Shown here piece by piece: positions 15,438 through 25,002 of a stretch of 64,000 nt of DNA. Each line of letters starts with the position of its first letter. Position 1 is the stretch's first letter. The notes beneath the pieces were generated by a model. That model made no database searches. It was given only the letters and a program-made list of their open reading frames with translations, and was not told the origin of the DNA. The stretch comes from Hahella sp. HNIBRBA332 (GTDB lineage Bacteria; Pseudomonadota; Gammaproteobacteria; Pseudomonadales; Oleiphilaceae). A program made the translations under genes and the position numbers. The stretch lies in contig NZ_CP132203.1 of NCBI RefSeq assembly GCF_030719035.1, positions 4,358,501 to 4,422,500 of the forward strand, given 5' to 3'.

Positions 15438-17024
15438 GCGCACGATAACATGCCGCCTTTCCACATGAACGCCCAGCCGCCTGGCCAGCCTGATCAGGTT
15501 GGCGCGGTCCAAAGATAGGGCGCGCGCCGCGGCGGCCCAATTGCCCTGCTCTTCGGCTAGAGTGCGGTGAATCAGTTCGCGCTGGAACCGTTCCGTTTCT
15601 TCTTTCAGGTTAACAGGCTTAAGCGATGAAGCCAGCTCAGCGGAGACAGCGTGATCCGGCTGCAACATCGTTGCGGAAGAAGGCGGAACAGAAAGATCAC
15701 AGTGCTCCGGCAGGATCGTCACGATCCGCTTGCCCGCCTGCTCGCTTCTGGCGCGTAGAGCCGCCCGGCTGATGGTATGCTCCAGCTCGCGCACATTCCC
15801 CGGCCAGGGGTAAGCCAGCAACGCCTCATTCACCGCCGGAGCCAGACGAATCTGCTCCATACCCAGCTTGCGACGCGTCGCGGCGATAAAATAACCCGCC
15901 AGCAACAAGACGTCCTGGTCGCGTTCACGTAAGGGTGGAACCTGAATGGGATAGACGCTCAGACGATGATATAAATCTGCGCGAAACGTTTCTGCTTTCA
16001 CTTCTCGCGCAAGGTCCCGGTTAGTGGCGGCGATCACCCGCACATTTACTTTTTCCAGCTTGTCCCGCCCCACTTTTTGCACTTCTCCGCTTTGCAGCGC
16101 CCGCAGCAGTTTGCTCTGCACCGCCAATGACAACTCGCCGATTTCATCGAGAAACAGGGTGCCGCCATCCGCCAGCATGAACTTGCCCATACGATCACTG
16201 TTAGCGCCGGTGAAGGCGCCTCGCACATGACCAAACAGCTCGCTTTCCGCCAAGGCGTCCGGCACGGCGGCGCAGTTGACGTACACCAGAGGTTCGTTAC
16301 AGCGGGACGACTGCATGTGCAGAGTGCGGGCGACCAGCTCTTTCCCCACACCGGTCTCTCCAGTCACCAGAACATTAAAGTCCGAGGACGCCACCAGTCG
16401 GATCTCCCGCCGTAACTGCGCCATGGCGGCGCTTTCACCAATCAGCTCGCCGCCGTCACGGCTCAATGCCTCCTGGGTCAGCGCCAACGCCACTTCATGG
16501 GCGTGACTGGCCTTGTACTCCAACATGTTCAGCAGTTCGGCGGATCGTAATGTTGCGGCGGCCAAAGCATTAAGAATGGATAGCGTCTTCAGGGAAATAT
16601 CGTCGAACACGCCCGCGCTCAGGCTGTCCAGAGTCAGCAGGCCGATCAGGCGATTGTCCGAGTACAAGGGAAAGCCCATGCAAGCGTGCACCGGCAGATC
16701 CCCTTGCGTCGCCAGCAGCAAGCCGTCATAGGGGTCTGGCAACTGACAGTCTGCAGCGAAGCGCACCGGCTGCCGCGACTGCGTCAATCGCTCAAAACGC
16801 GGGTGCTCGTCCGCCTTGAAACGACGCCCCAAAATATCTGGCGACAAGCCCTGCGCCGCCAATGGAACCAGCACATCCTCACGCAAAGCGAGCAGCGCCA
16901 CCGCATCGCAGGGTATCGCCGTGCGCACTGCGCTCAACAAGCGATCAAAGCGGTCTTCATTGGTCAGACTATTGGCGAGATCCACAGCGATCTCCACTAA
17001 CACGGAGAGAGGCGCATCAGTCAT
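15426..17024 (-). CDS. norR: NorR, nitric-oxide-responsive sigma-54 activator
   Basis: The ATG at 17024 is chosen (532 aa); the open frame extends upstream but into the NorR-site region. An N-terminal GAF domain (about 20-170), which in NorR holds the non-haem iron that senses NO, is followed by the AAA+ domain. Visible there are Walker A GETGVGKE, the sigma-54 contact loop GAFTGA (in HVRGAFTGANSD), Walker B GGTLFLDEIGE and R-finger region RADLYHRL. The C-terminal Fis-type helix-turn-helix has NWAAAARALSLDRANLIRLA. It is divergent from nnrS/hmp and presumably activates them through the sigma-54 promoter at 17133. It may also regulate itself. Confidence 0.9.
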   Translation of the reverse strand: MTDAPLSVLVEIAVDLANSLTNEDRFDRLLSAVRTAIPCDAVALLALREDVLVPLAAQGLSPDILGRRFKADEHPRFERLTQSRQPVRFAADCQLPDPYDGLLLATQGDLPVHACMGFPLYSDNRLIGLLTLDSLSAGVFDDISLKTLSILNALAAATLRSAELLNMLEYKASHAHEVALALTQEALSRDGGELIGESAAMAQLRREIRLVASSDFNVLVTGETGVGKELVARTLHMQSSRCNEPLVYVNCAAVPDALAESELFGHVRGAFTGANSDRMGKFMLADGGTLFLDEIGELSLAVQSKLLRALQSGEVQKVGRDKLEKVNVRVIAATNRDLAREVKAETFRADLYHRLSVYPIQVPPLRERDQDVLLLAGYFIAATRRKLGMEQIRLAPAVNEALLAYPWPGNVRELEHTISRAALRARSEQAGKRIVTILPEHCDLSVPPSSATMLQPDHAVSAELASSLKPVNLKEETERFQRELIHRTLAEEQGNWAAAARALSLDRANLIRLARRLGVHVERRHVIVRDKP

Positions 17025-17043
17025 ATCAAATAAACCCTTATGT

Positions 17044-17078
17044 GTCTTTTTGACTCGTTTAATCAGGGTCATTTTAAC
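17044..17078 (+). promoter_or_regulatory. Two NorR-type enhancer sites
   Basis: GTCTTTTTGAC (17044-17054) and GTCATTTTAAC (17068-17078) both fit the NorR core GT-N7-AC. They lie 80-90 nt upstream of the sigma-54 promoter, a usual enhancer distance. NorR normally binds three sites; I see only two convincing ones. Confidence 0.6.
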
Positions 17079-17132
17079 CCTCTCGCCGCTTAAATCCAGC
17101 GCTTTCCCCTTTATTTTCAAGCTATTCCAACC

Positions 17133-17148
17133 TGGCAAAGCAATTGCA
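17133..17148 (+). promoter_or_regulatory. Sigma-54 (-24/-12) promoter for the NO-detoxification operon
   Basis: TGGCAAAGCAATTGCA has GG and GC separated by exactly 10 nt, the strict sigma-54 spacing, with the -12 box TTGCA. It lies 50 nt upstream of the small membrane-protein gene and divergent from norR. Confidence 0.8.
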
Positions 17149-17197
17149 CATACAGATTCAATACTTCCGGTTAATACGCATCTTGAGGAGGAATGCT

Positions 17198-17446
17198 ATG
17201 AACCAGACCCACGCAAACCTCGACGGTTTCGCCGCCAGACTGATGAAGATTGGCGACAGAACGCTGGCGACTTCAATAGTCGTTATCGTCGCCACCGCGC
17301 TGATTTGCTACCCCTATGCGGACAAATTCAGCATCGGCCAGCAAGTCGCCGCCCATATCACCATGGTGGTGTCAGCCGGAGCCCTGAAACTGGGCTATGT
17401 TTTACGACTGATAGGTAATCGTCGCATCGCCCTGAATGGAGGCTGA
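17198..17446 (+). CDS. Small two-helix membrane protein of the NO-response operon
   Basis: ATG 17198 is preceded by GAGGAGG. The 82-aa product has two hydrophobic helices (about 26-42, TSIVVIVATALICYPYA, and 50-68). Similar small proteins sit before nnrS in several proteobacteria, but I know no assigned function. It is the first gene after the sigma-54 promoter and is 10 nt from nnrS, so it belongs to the NorR regulon by position. Confidence 0.7.
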   Translation: MNQTHANLDGFAARLMKIGDRTLATSIVVIVATALICYPYADKFSIGQQVAAHITMVVSAGALKLGYVLRLIGNRRIALNGG

Positions 17447-17456
17447 TTAAAATCTC

Positions 17457-18644
17457 ATGACCACTATCGCCAGCGACCGCAACTCGCGCCCGCCCCTCCC
17501 TTTATTGGGTTTGGCTTTCCGACCGTTTTTCCTGTTTGGCGCGCTGTTCTCCATTGTCGCCATCGTCTACTGGATACTGCTGCTGAATGGCTCGACGCCC
17601 TGGCTCACCGCCATGTCGCCGGTAGTCTGGCACGGCCATGAAATGTTGTTTGGGTTCGGCGGAGCGATTGTCGTCGGCTTTCTGCTCACGGCGGTGCAAA
17701 CCTGGACAGGCCTACCCAGCGTGAAAAATAAGGCGCTGGCGACATTGGTTCTACTGTGGCTGACCGCCCGTATCGCATTTTTTCTCGGCGGTGATGCGCT
17801 GCGTCTGGCGATTGTCGCGGAGATACTGTGGTGGGCCCTGTCGGCGCTGGCGTTCATCAATTTACTGGTTCGTTCAGGCAACCATCGCAACCTGATTATC
17901 GCGCCGGTTTTGATACTGATGGCGACACTGGACATTGCTTCAGTAGCCGTCACCGATGCGGGGTTAGCTCTGCACCTTCTAAATACCGGCATCCTGATGA
18001 TGGGAGTGCTGATAACTCTTTTAGGCGGACGGGTCATTCCATTTTTCACGCAGCGAGGATTAAACCTCGACGCCGTCACAGCGCCCGGCTGGTTGGAAAA
18101 AGCCCTGGCGCTGCTGATGCCTCTGACTGTGCTGGCTTTTTTCAGCGAACGCTTTCTCCCTGCACTGACGCCGACTGTCGCAGTGCTGTTGCTGGCGACA
18201 GGCGCGCTGCAGCTATTGCGGATCGCGCACTGGCGCAGCCTGAAAACATTCGGCGCGCCGCTGCTGTGGTCACTACACTTATCTTATTTGACGCTGGCTC
18301 TCGGGCAGTTATGCATGGGCTTGAGTCTGCTGTCACAGGGTATGCATTTCGCGGACGCCTTGCATCTGGTGACCGTCGGCGCCATTGGCGGCATGATACT
18401 GGCGATGATGTCCCGGGTCTCTTTGGGACACACTGGCCGCCCTCTACAGCCGCCAGCGCTGATGGCCTGGGCGTTTGCGCTGATCCTGGCGGCGGCGGTC
18501 GTCCGCGCAGGGTTGCCGCTGTTTATGTCGGCTCCCGCCGCCTGGCGCATCTCCGCAGCACTTTGGGCGCTGGCGTATCTGGTTTTCGTTATTCATTACG
18601 CAGGCATTCTTAGTGCGCCTCGTGCGGACGGAAAACCTGGCTGA
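17457..18644 (+). CDS. nnrS: NnrS family haem-copper membrane protein
   Basis: The 395-aa protein has about 12 predicted transmembrane helices. Family marks are LGLAFRPFFLFGALFSI near the start, WHGHEMLFGFG at about 59-69 (conserved His pair for haem/copper) and HLVTVGAIGGMILAMMSRVS at about 302-321. NnrS protects cells against nitrosative stress, acting in the inner membrane. It lies between the small membrane protein and hmp in a NorR-type unit. Confidence 0.9.
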   Translation: MTTIASDRNSRPPLPLLGLAFRPFFLFGALFSIVAIVYWILLLNGSTPWLTAMSPVVWHGHEMLFGFGGAIVVGFLLTAVQTWTGLPSVKNKALATLVLLWLTARIAFFLGGDALRLAIVAEILWWALSALAFINLLVRSGNHRNLIIAPVLILMATLDIASVAVTDAGLALHLLNTGILMMGVLITLLGGRVIPFFTQRGLNLDAVTAPGWLEKALALLMPLTVLAFFSERFLPALTPTVAVLLLATGALQLLRIAHWRSLKTFGAPLLWSLHLSYLTLALGQLCMGLSLLSQGMHFADALHLVTVGAIGGMILAMMSRVSLGHTGRPLQPPALMAWAFALILAAAVVRAGLPLFMSAPAAWRISAALWALAYLVFVIHYAGILSAPRADGKPG

Positions 18645-18715
18645 ACCTAACGTCTATATGTCGGTCCGTCTGTCTTTCGCACCAACTGACCGTTGCTTCA
18701 GCTGATTTTCATGGA

Positions 18716-18742
18716 AGCGCCGCCACACAATTCGGCGGCGCT
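18716..18742 (+). terminator. Strong hairpin between nnrS and hmp
   Basis: A perfect 9-bp stem AGCGCCGCC/GGCGGCGCT has a 9-nt loop and is followed by CTCCCTTTAA, not a clean T-run. It may partly end nnrS transcripts or stabilise their 3' ends; hmp has its own Shine-Dalgarno and could have its own promoter. Confidence 0.5.
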
Positions 18743-18790
18743 CTCCCTTTAATACCACTACGACTATTTACCATCCAAGAAGGAGTTAGA

Positions 18791-19996
18791 GTGTTAGATT
18801 CCAACACTATTGCAACCATCAAAGCCACCATCCCGGTATTGGAAAGCGGGGGCGTGGCGATCACTGAGCATTTTTACCGCAGATTGTTCAGCCACAATCC
18901 TGAGCTGCTGAATATTTTCAACAGCAGCCATCAACATTCAGGTGGGCAGCAGGTCGCCCTGTTTAACGCCATCGCCGCCTACGCCAAGCACATTGAAACG
19001 CCTGAAGCGCTGCAAAGCGCCGTCGAGCGCATCGCTCACAAACACACAAGCTTCAACATCCAACCCGCGCAGTACGACATCGTCGGCCATCACCTGCTGG
19101 AAACGCTGCAGGAACTGCTAGGCGACGCCTTCACTCCGGAAATCAGAGAGGCCTGGACCAAGGCCTACCAGTTTCTCGCCGGTATTTTCATTGCGAAGGA
19201 AGGCGCGTTATATGAGGCGCGCGCCACAGCCCATGGGGGCTGGAAAGGAACCCGGACGTTTATCGTGCAGTCGAAACAAAAGGAGTCCGAGCTGGTGACC
19301 AGTTTTGTCTTGGCGCCCAAGGACGGCGGAGCCGTCATCGGCTTCCAACCCGGCCAGTACATCGGGGTCAAGGTCAAGCCAACTGCTGACGGCTACGAAC
19401 AGATACGTCAGTATTCTCTGTCGGCAGCGCCTAACGGAACCACTTATCGCATATCCGTGAAACGCGAGTCTGGAGAACAGCCCGGCTTGGTGTCCAACTA
19501 TCTGCATGACCATGTTCAAGAGGGAGACGCACTAGAATTAATGGCGCCCGCAGGCGACTTTGTGTTACACGAAGAGCGCAGCCGCCCCACTGTCCTGATT
19601 TCAGCCGGCGTCGGCCTGACCCCGATGATGTCCATGCTGGAACGTCTGAGCGCCGCAGACGACAATGCGCCGATTCACTACCTGCACGCCTGCGAAAACG
19701 GCGCTCAACACAGCTTCAAACAGCGTCTGAACGACTTGCAGAACCAGAGGAAAAACCTGTCCGCGTATGTCTGGTATCGTGAGCCCCGCAGCGAGGATCA
19801 ACCCAGTCAGGACTATCATGCTCAGGGCCTGATGGACATACCCAGTGTCGCCGAGACGCTTCCACTGGCGCAAGCCCGCTTCTATCTGTGCGGTCCCGCG
19901 CCATTCATGGCCATGGCGAAACAACAGTTGTTGTCATGTGGCGTGGACGCAGAGCGCATCCATTATGAGGTATTTGGTCCGCATAGCGATCTGTAA
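18791..19996 (+). CDS. hmp: Flavohaemoglobin, NO dioxygenase
   Basis: The start is GTG with AAGGAG 6 nt upstream. The 401-aa product has an N-terminal globin domain (residues 1-~140; proximal His in RIAHKHTSF). A ferredoxin-reductase FAD domain has RQYSLSAAPNG, and an NAD domain has SAGVGLTPMMSMLE and YLCGPAPFMAMAK. It converts NO plus O2 to nitrate using NAD(P)H in the cytoplasm. It completes the norR-nnrS-hmp NO-detoxification cluster. All three domains are full length. Confidence 0.95.
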   Translation: MLDSNTIATIKATIPVLESGGVAITEHFYRRLFSHNPELLNIFNSSHQHSGGQQVALFNAIAAYAKHIETPEALQSAVERIAHKHTSFNIQPAQYDIVGHHLLETLQELLGDAFTPEIREAWTKAYQFLAGIFIAKEGALYEARATAHGGWKGTRTFIVQSKQKESELVTSFVLAPKDGGAVIGFQPGQYIGVKVKPTADGYEQIRQYSLSAAPNGTTYRISVKRESGEQPGLVSNYLHDHVQEGDALELMAPAGDFVLHEERSRPTVLISAGVGLTPMMSMLERLSAADDNAPIHYLHACENGAQHSFKQRLNDLQNQRKNLSAYVWYREPRSEDQPSQDYHAQGLMDIPSVAETLPLAQARFYLCGPAPFMAMAKQQLLSCGVDAERIHYEVFGPHSDL

Positions 19997-20037
19997 GCCA
20001 ATAATGGGTATACCAGTAATAGGTAAACAAGCAAAGG

Positions 20038-21267
20038 TCACCAACGGATCAGGACATCATCCATCTGAATGTTCAGACGGGTGGGATCGATATTCAGGCG
20101 GCCAATGGAAAATTCAGGCTGCACCTGATCCACCTGCAAGGCTAGTTTGACGTCGCGCAGCTCGGTTCCCTGGAACCGGGTTGCGTCAAACAGCTGGCGC
20201 GAACGATAGATCTGAAAAGTATCCCCTGGGCGGATGCCTGCATTGGCGCCCGCCTCAAACATGATCTGACGCCCTTCCACCCGCGAGATGCGAGTCATAA
20301 ATGGCTGGCAGGACACATTTTCTTCGATATCGCCCGCCATGCTCATGAGCGCCCGCTTCACTGCTCTACCATATTCCATTTCGTTAAACCCGGCGGACAG
20401 CAAACCATAATGCTCATCCGCCCGCGCCTCCCAGTCAGCGCCGGTGCGATAGCGTTTCTGAAACAGAATGGCGCCGCTGAAACCATCATGGATAAACATC
20501 TCCACATCGAATACCCGGTAGGTATCCTTGAAGCCCACGAAGCGTAGCGTATTGTTGAGAACAGAGCGTTTCAGCCCTTCAGGGTCACGCAGGGTAATAT
20601 TCCTGACCACGCCGGACACCACAAACTGCACGCCAAGATCCCGCGACGCCGCCACCGCTTTGGTCAACGTGCGCTGCTCGGTCTCATGGGTCGGCGCATT
20701 GGCGAGTTCATCGTAAAGATGTAACTGGCTGGCCTCATGCACCGCCAGACGTGGAGAAGACTGCAAAAGCTGATTGAGGTAACTGGGGATATCCCGCTCC
20801 ACGCCATATAGACCGCCGACTGAAGCTTGCCGAGGGTCCTGCAGGGAGAAAGACAGCAGCGCCAGCTTGCGCCGATAGGCATTGACGGAAGCGCCATCAC
20901 ATAACGGCTGCTCATACATGTCCGCATCCACAGTTAGCACCAGCGTCTCGTCTTCCACCTCCTCGCTAACCGGGACGACTCGCTTGGCCTTGGCGCGACT
21001 GCTGACGCTCACGCTGGATTGAGTCAGACGACCCAGCTCCATCTGATCAGTGCTGGAGACTTCCGCCCCGAACATCAGCGCCGCCTGCCGCAGAGCGTCT
21101 TCCTGCGCCGCCTTGCGCGCCTGCTGGTAGTCGCCACCGTATATCAACGCCCGTCCCGTAACCCGCACCCACTCTGCATGCGCCGCGCCGGCGCCCAAGG
21201 TCAGCAGCAGCCCCAACATGCTGGATAATGACAGCAACGACAGTCTTCGGTTGAACAACAGTGTCAT
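20038..21267 (-). CDS. flgT: FlgT, flagellar H-ring assembly protein
   Basis: The 409-aa protein has a signal peptide ending GAAHA-EWV. It continues with VTGRALIYGGDYQQARKAAQ, the FlgT N-terminal domain. The middle domain includes AVAASRDLGVQFVVSGVVRN, and the C-terminal beta domain has FEAGANAGIRPGDTFQIYRS. FlgT forms the periplasmic H-ring around the polar sodium-driven flagellar motor of Vibrio-type bacteria. It follows flgP on the same strand by 16 nt, as in flgOPT loci. Convergent with hmp. Confidence 0.88.
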   Translation of the reverse strand: MTLLFNRRLSLLSLSSMLGLLLTLGAGAAHAEWVRVTGRALIYGGDYQQARKAAQEDALRQAALMFGAEVSSTDQMELGRLTQSSVSVSSRAKAKRVVPVSEEVEDETLVLTVDADMYEQPLCDGASVNAYRRKLALLSFSLQDPRQASVGGLYGVERDIPSYLNQLLQSSPRLAVHEASQLHLYDELANAPTHETEQRTLTKAVAASRDLGVQFVVSGVVRNITLRDPEGLKRSVLNNTLRFVGFKDTYRVFDVEMFIHDGFSGAILFQKRYRTGADWEARADEHYGLLSAGFNEMEYGRAVKRALMSMAGDIEENVSCQPFMTRISRVEGRQIMFEAGANAGIRPGDTFQIYRSRQLFDATRFQGTELRDVKLALQVDQVQPEFSIGRLNIDPTRLNIQMDDVLIRW

Positions 21268-21283
21268 GATAGGCCCCCGCGTT

Positions 21284-21862
21284 TCACTTCTTCACATCGC
21301 CATCCAGAAAGTACAGGCCGGTTCCGGCGCTGCTTCCCGCCGCTCCCGCCGGAGAGTCCATGCTTGCGCGCAAGTCCGGATCGCTATGGGGCAACGGCAT
21401 GCGGCATTCTTCGGTGTAGCGGAAATAGTTGACGTTGGTCAGGCAGCGGCGAAATCTTGCCTCCAGCACCACTTCCAATACGGTCTCATAACCTCCGCCC
21501 TGCAGCTCCGACACGCTCATCACCCTGGCGCCGCGAATCACGCTGTCCACCATGGTCTTAAAGCCGTCGTTCTGCATCACCAGCGCTTCCACCGTGGAAG
21601 AGCCGTATATCACCGTTCCGTAGATGCGCTCCGCCAGAGCGCGATAGGCGTCCAGCTTCGACGCGCGCATCGCCAGCAGACGGTGACGCTGGGACGTGGC
21701 GTGGCGGGGGTCCTCATAGGTGGCGTACCCTGACACCCTCACCACGATAGGATCTTTGCCGATGTTGTCGTCAATGGGCTCTTGCTTCTGGCCGTACAGG
21801 CCACAGGCCGACAACAGGTAGGCGAGCGCCGCCAATACCACTGCTTGAATCTGTTTACTCAC
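21284..21862 (-). CDS. flgP: FlgP/LPP20-family outer-membrane lipoprotein
   Basis: I chose the GTG at 21862 (192 aa), which gives a short lipoprotein signal with lipobox LLSAC, Cys at residue 20; the open frame extends 44 codons upstream without a sensible N-terminus. The body shows the LPP20/FlgP pattern RLLAMRASKLDAYRALAERI, YGTVIYGSSTV, then GARVMSVSELQGGGYETVLE. FlgP forms the outer-membrane basal disk used for H-ring attachment in polar flagella. It is upstream of flgT in one operon. flgO was not found next to it. Confidence 0.8.
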   Translation of the reverse strand: MSKQIQAVVLAALAYLLSACGLYGQKQEPIDDNIGKDPIVVRVSGYATYEDPRHATSQRHRLLAMRASKLDAYRALAERIYGTVIYGSSTVEALVMQNDGFKTMVDSVIRGARVMSVSELQGGGYETVLEVVLEARFRRCLTNVNYFRYTEECRMPLPHSDPDLRASMDSPAGAAGSSAGTGLYFLDGDVKK

Positions 21863-22153
21863 GCTGGAAGCCCTCAGTACCAATACAATTCCTGCGGCGA
21901 CGTCCAATGACGCCCGCGTTGTATTGAGTCTTCTAGAAAAGTTCGTGCCAAGACGGTCTGCGGAGCGGAGAAATAAATAGAATTGCATTAACAATCAAAC
22001 TATTAGGCGAGTATCCGATGGCTTCTCCTGTGTCCCTGAGCGCCCTCAGGCGCCTGCATAGCGGAACGATCTTGCCTCACCGGTCTGGCGGCCTTGTGAC
22101 CCCTGGTCATTCCAAGTAACCTACCCTTTCAGAAATCACCTATTCGAGACTCT

Positions 22154-23422
22154 ATGCAACGATATTTAGTGGGCGGAGCTGTACGAGACGCCTTACTCGG
22201 CCTGCCTGTCAAAGACCGCGACTGGGTCGTGGTCGGCGCCACCCCGGAACAAATGCTGGACCAGGGCTATCAGCAGGTCGGCGCGGACTTTCCTGTATTT
22301 CTACACCCGGACAGCAAAGAAGAGCACGCCCTCGCCCGCACGGAACGCAAAAGCGGCAAAGGCTACACAGGCTTTATCTGCGATTTTTCCCCGGATATTT
22401 CTCTGGAAGACGACCTGCTGCGTCGCGACCTGACCATTAACGCCATGGCCATGGACGACGACGGCAATCTGGTGGACCCCTTCAATGGTCGCCAGGATCT
22501 GGAGGCGCGCATTCTGCGCCATGTTTCTCCGGCCTTTACCGAGGACCCGCTACGTGTGTTGCGAGTCGCCCGTTTCGCTTCCCGTTACGCCGATCTTGGC
22601 TTCACCGTGGCGCCGGAAACCCTGCAACTCATGCAGGATATTCAGGCGTCAGGAGAGCTGAAAGCGCTGACTGCGGAACGCGTCTGGCAGGAGACCGTGC
22701 GCGCCTTGGGACAGAAACAGCCCCGCGTTTACTTTCAGGTGCTGAAAGACGCCCACGCGTTGCAGGATATTTTCCCCGAATTAAACGCCTTGTTCGGCGT
22801 GCCGCAAACACCGCAATACCACCCGGAAGTGGACACCGGCCTGCACAGCCTGATGGCGTTGGAGCAAGCCTGCCTGCTAAGCGAGCGGGAAGAAGTGCGT
22901 TTCGCCGCCTTGATTCATGATCTGGGCAAAGGCGTCACGCCACAAGAGGAATGGCCCAAACATCACAACCATGAAGCGGCCGGCGTCGACTTGGTGAAAG
23001 CGCTGACGGAGCGGGTCAAAGCGCCCAAGCTGTTCAAAGAACTGGCCCTGATGACCTGCCAATATCATACCCATTGCCATCGCGCTCTGGAGTTGCGCGC
23101 CAATACACTGGTAAAGCTACTGCAATCCTGCGACGCTTGGCGCCGGCCGGACCGTTTCGAACTATTCTTGCTCGCCTGCGAGGCGGACGCCCGCGGTCGG
23201 ACTGGATGGGAGCAAAAACCGTATCCTCAGACGGATTATTTGCGCGGCGTTCTGGAAGCGTGTCAGCAGATCAAGCCGCAGGAGCTGGTAGCCCAGGGTT
23301 ACACCGGTGTGAAGCTGGGAGAAGAAATTCAGCGCCGCCGCATTAGTGCGGTTAAACGTTTCAAACGCGACTATGCGCCAGAGACTCATGAAGATGACGA
23401 CGAAGACGACAGCTTGACCTGA
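22154..23422 (+). CDS. cca: Multifunctional CCA-adding tRNA nucleotidyltransferase
   Basis: The 422-aa protein starts at the nucleotidyltransferase motif YLVGGAVRDALLG (residues 4-16) followed by KDRDWVVVG with the DxD metal ligands. RRDLTINAMAMD and the ATP/CTP-selecting region EDPLRVLRVARFASR follow. An HD phosphohydrolase domain has DTGLHSLMALE and AALIHDLGKG at about 220-258. It adds and repairs the tRNA 3' CCA end; the HD domain gives phosphatase and phosphodiesterase activity. The C-terminal tail is acidic (HEDDDEDD). Confidence 0.95.
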   Translation: MQRYLVGGAVRDALLGLPVKDRDWVVVGATPEQMLDQGYQQVGADFPVFLHPDSKEEHALARTERKSGKGYTGFICDFSPDISLEDDLLRRDLTINAMAMDDDGNLVDPFNGRQDLEARILRHVSPAFTEDPLRVLRVARFASRYADLGFTVAPETLQLMQDIQASGELKALTAERVWQETVRALGQKQPRVYFQVLKDAHALQDIFPELNALFGVPQTPQYHPEVDTGLHSLMALEQACLLSEREEVRFAALIHDLGKGVTPQEEWPKHHNHEAAGVDLVKALTERVKAPKLFKELALMTCQYHTHCHRALELRANTLVKLLQSCDAWRRPDRFELFLLACEADARGRTGWEQKPYPQTDYLRGVLEACQQIKPQELVAQGYTGVKLGEEIQRRRISAVKRFKRDYAPETHEDDDEDDSLT

Positions 23423-23578
23423 CTCAAGCCTGCGGCCGATTGCCTGCATCTTCGACCAAAGCGTTATTATAAAAAACAACACCAATAAGTATGCTCATCC
23501 TCCAGGCCCGGAAACGTCAACGCCTTGAGGATGACAAAGCATCAGTTCACACACTGACGGATTGAAAGGAGATTTCAT

Positions 23579-24757
23579 ATGAAGAAGGTCGTCATTGTCG
23601 CCGCCACCCGCACCCCAGTGGGCGTATTCGGCGGTTCCCTCGCCACACTCAGCGCCGACCAACTGGGGTCGGCGGTGATTAAAAAGTTACTGGAACAAAC
23701 CGGCGTCGATCCCGCCAAAGTCGATGAAGTGCTGCTCGGCCAGGTGCTTACCGCAGGCTGCGGTCAAAACCCCGCGCGTCAGGCGTCCATCAACGCCGGT
23801 CTGCCCAACTCCACTCCCGCCATGACCATCAATAAAGTCTGCGGCTCCGGCTTGAAAGCCATACATTTGGCCGCCCAATCCATCATGCTCGGCGACGCCG
23901 ATATCGTTATCGCCGGCGGCCAGGAAAATATGAGCCAGGCGCCGCATGTGCTGCCAAAGTCCCGCGACGGCCAGCGCATGGGTAACTGGACGCTGGAAGA
24001 CTCCATGATCAAAGACGGCCTGTGGGATGCGTTCAACGACTACCACATGGGCGTCACGGCGGAAAATATCGTCGAGAAATACGGCATCAGCCGCGAAGAG
24101 CAAGACGCCTTCGCCGCCCAATCCCAGCAAAAAGCGGAAGCCGCGCAGAAAGCGGACAGATTTAAAGAAGAAATCTGCGCCATCAGCGTACCGCAACGCA
24201 AGGGCGACCCCACCATCGTGGACAAAGATGAAAACCCAAGACACGGAACCACCGCGGAGTCGCTGGGCAAATTGAGAGCCGCCTTCAAAAAAGACGGAAC
24301 CGTCACCGCAGGCAACGCCTCTTCATTGAACGACGGCGCCGCAGCCGTCATGCTGTGCAGTGAAGAAAAAGCCAAAGAACTTGGCTTAACGCCCATCGCC
24401 ACTATCGCTGCTTACGCCAACGCCGGAGTCGACCCCAGCATCATGGGCGTCGGCCCGGTCACCGCCACCCGTCGCTGCTTGAATAAAGCCGGTTGGAGCG
24501 TGAACGATCTGGATCTGGTCGAAGCCAACGAAGCCTTCGCCGCCCAGGCGATTGCGGTGAATCGCGATATGGAATGGGACACCGCCAAGGTGAACGTTAA
24601 TGGCGGCGCCATCGCCCTGGGCCATCCCATTGGCGCATCCGGCTGCCGTATTCTGGTCACCCTGCTGCACGAAATGGTCAAACGCGACGCTAAAAAAGGT
24701 CTGGCGACGCTTTGTATCGGCGGCGGCATGGGCGTAGCGCTGGCGGTAGAGAGATAA
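23579..24757 (+). CDS. Acetyl-CoA C-acetyltransferase (thiolase)
   Basis: The 392-aa thiolase has all active-site motifs: Cys in INKVCGSGLKA (about residue 88), NEAFAAQ with the oxyanion-hole Asn, HPIGASGCRI with the catalytic His, and CIGGGMG with the second Cys near 378. It condenses two acetyl-CoA to acetoacetyl-CoA or the reverse. That could serve polyhydroxybutyrate synthesis, ketone use or fatty-acid degradation. No phaB or atoAD partner is adjacent, so I give no symbol. Own Shine-Dalgarno (AAAGGAG) and a downstream terminator make it monocistronic. Confidence 0.92.
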   Translation: MKKVVIVAATRTPVGVFGGSLATLSADQLGSAVIKKLLEQTGVDPAKVDEVLLGQVLTAGCGQNPARQASINAGLPNSTPAMTINKVCGSGLKAIHLAAQSIMLGDADIVIAGGQENMSQAPHVLPKSRDGQRMGNWTLEDSMIKDGLWDAFNDYHMGVTAENIVEKYGISREEQDAFAAQSQQKAEAAQKADRFKEEICAISVPQRKGDPTIVDKDENPRHGTTAESLGKLRAAFKKDGTVTAGNASSLNDGAAAVMLCSEEKAKELGLTPIATIAAYANAGVDPSIMGVGPVTATRRCLNKAGWSVNDLDLVEANEAFAAQAIAVNRDMEWDTAKVNVNGGAIALGHPIGASGCRILVTLLHEMVKRDAKKGLATLCIGGGMGVALAVER

Positions 24758-24782
24758 TCACCTCATCTCGCACTCACTATAG

Positions 24783-24809
24783 ACCTCCTCTTTCTTAGGG
24801 GAGGTTTTC
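24783..24809 (+). terminator. Intrinsic terminator after thiolase gene
   Basis: The stem ACCTCCTC/GGGGAGGT (24783-24790 with 24798-24805, one G-T pair) is followed by TTTTC, 25 nt after the stop codon. Confidence 0.7.
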
Positions 24810-25002
24810 ACCTCAAGCCTTTACGGCAAAGAGATCTGAATTAGATACCGCTAAATAGAGACAAGCCGCAGGCGCGCCCGCCAGCTTAAGTGCGGAATAA
24901 GTACAGAATAAAAGGATGATAAAGGAGAGGAAAATAAAGCCTGTGGTCGAGAAGCCCGCATGACTGCGCAGCTCCTCCGTCTGACCACAGACTCTTCAGG
25001 TC

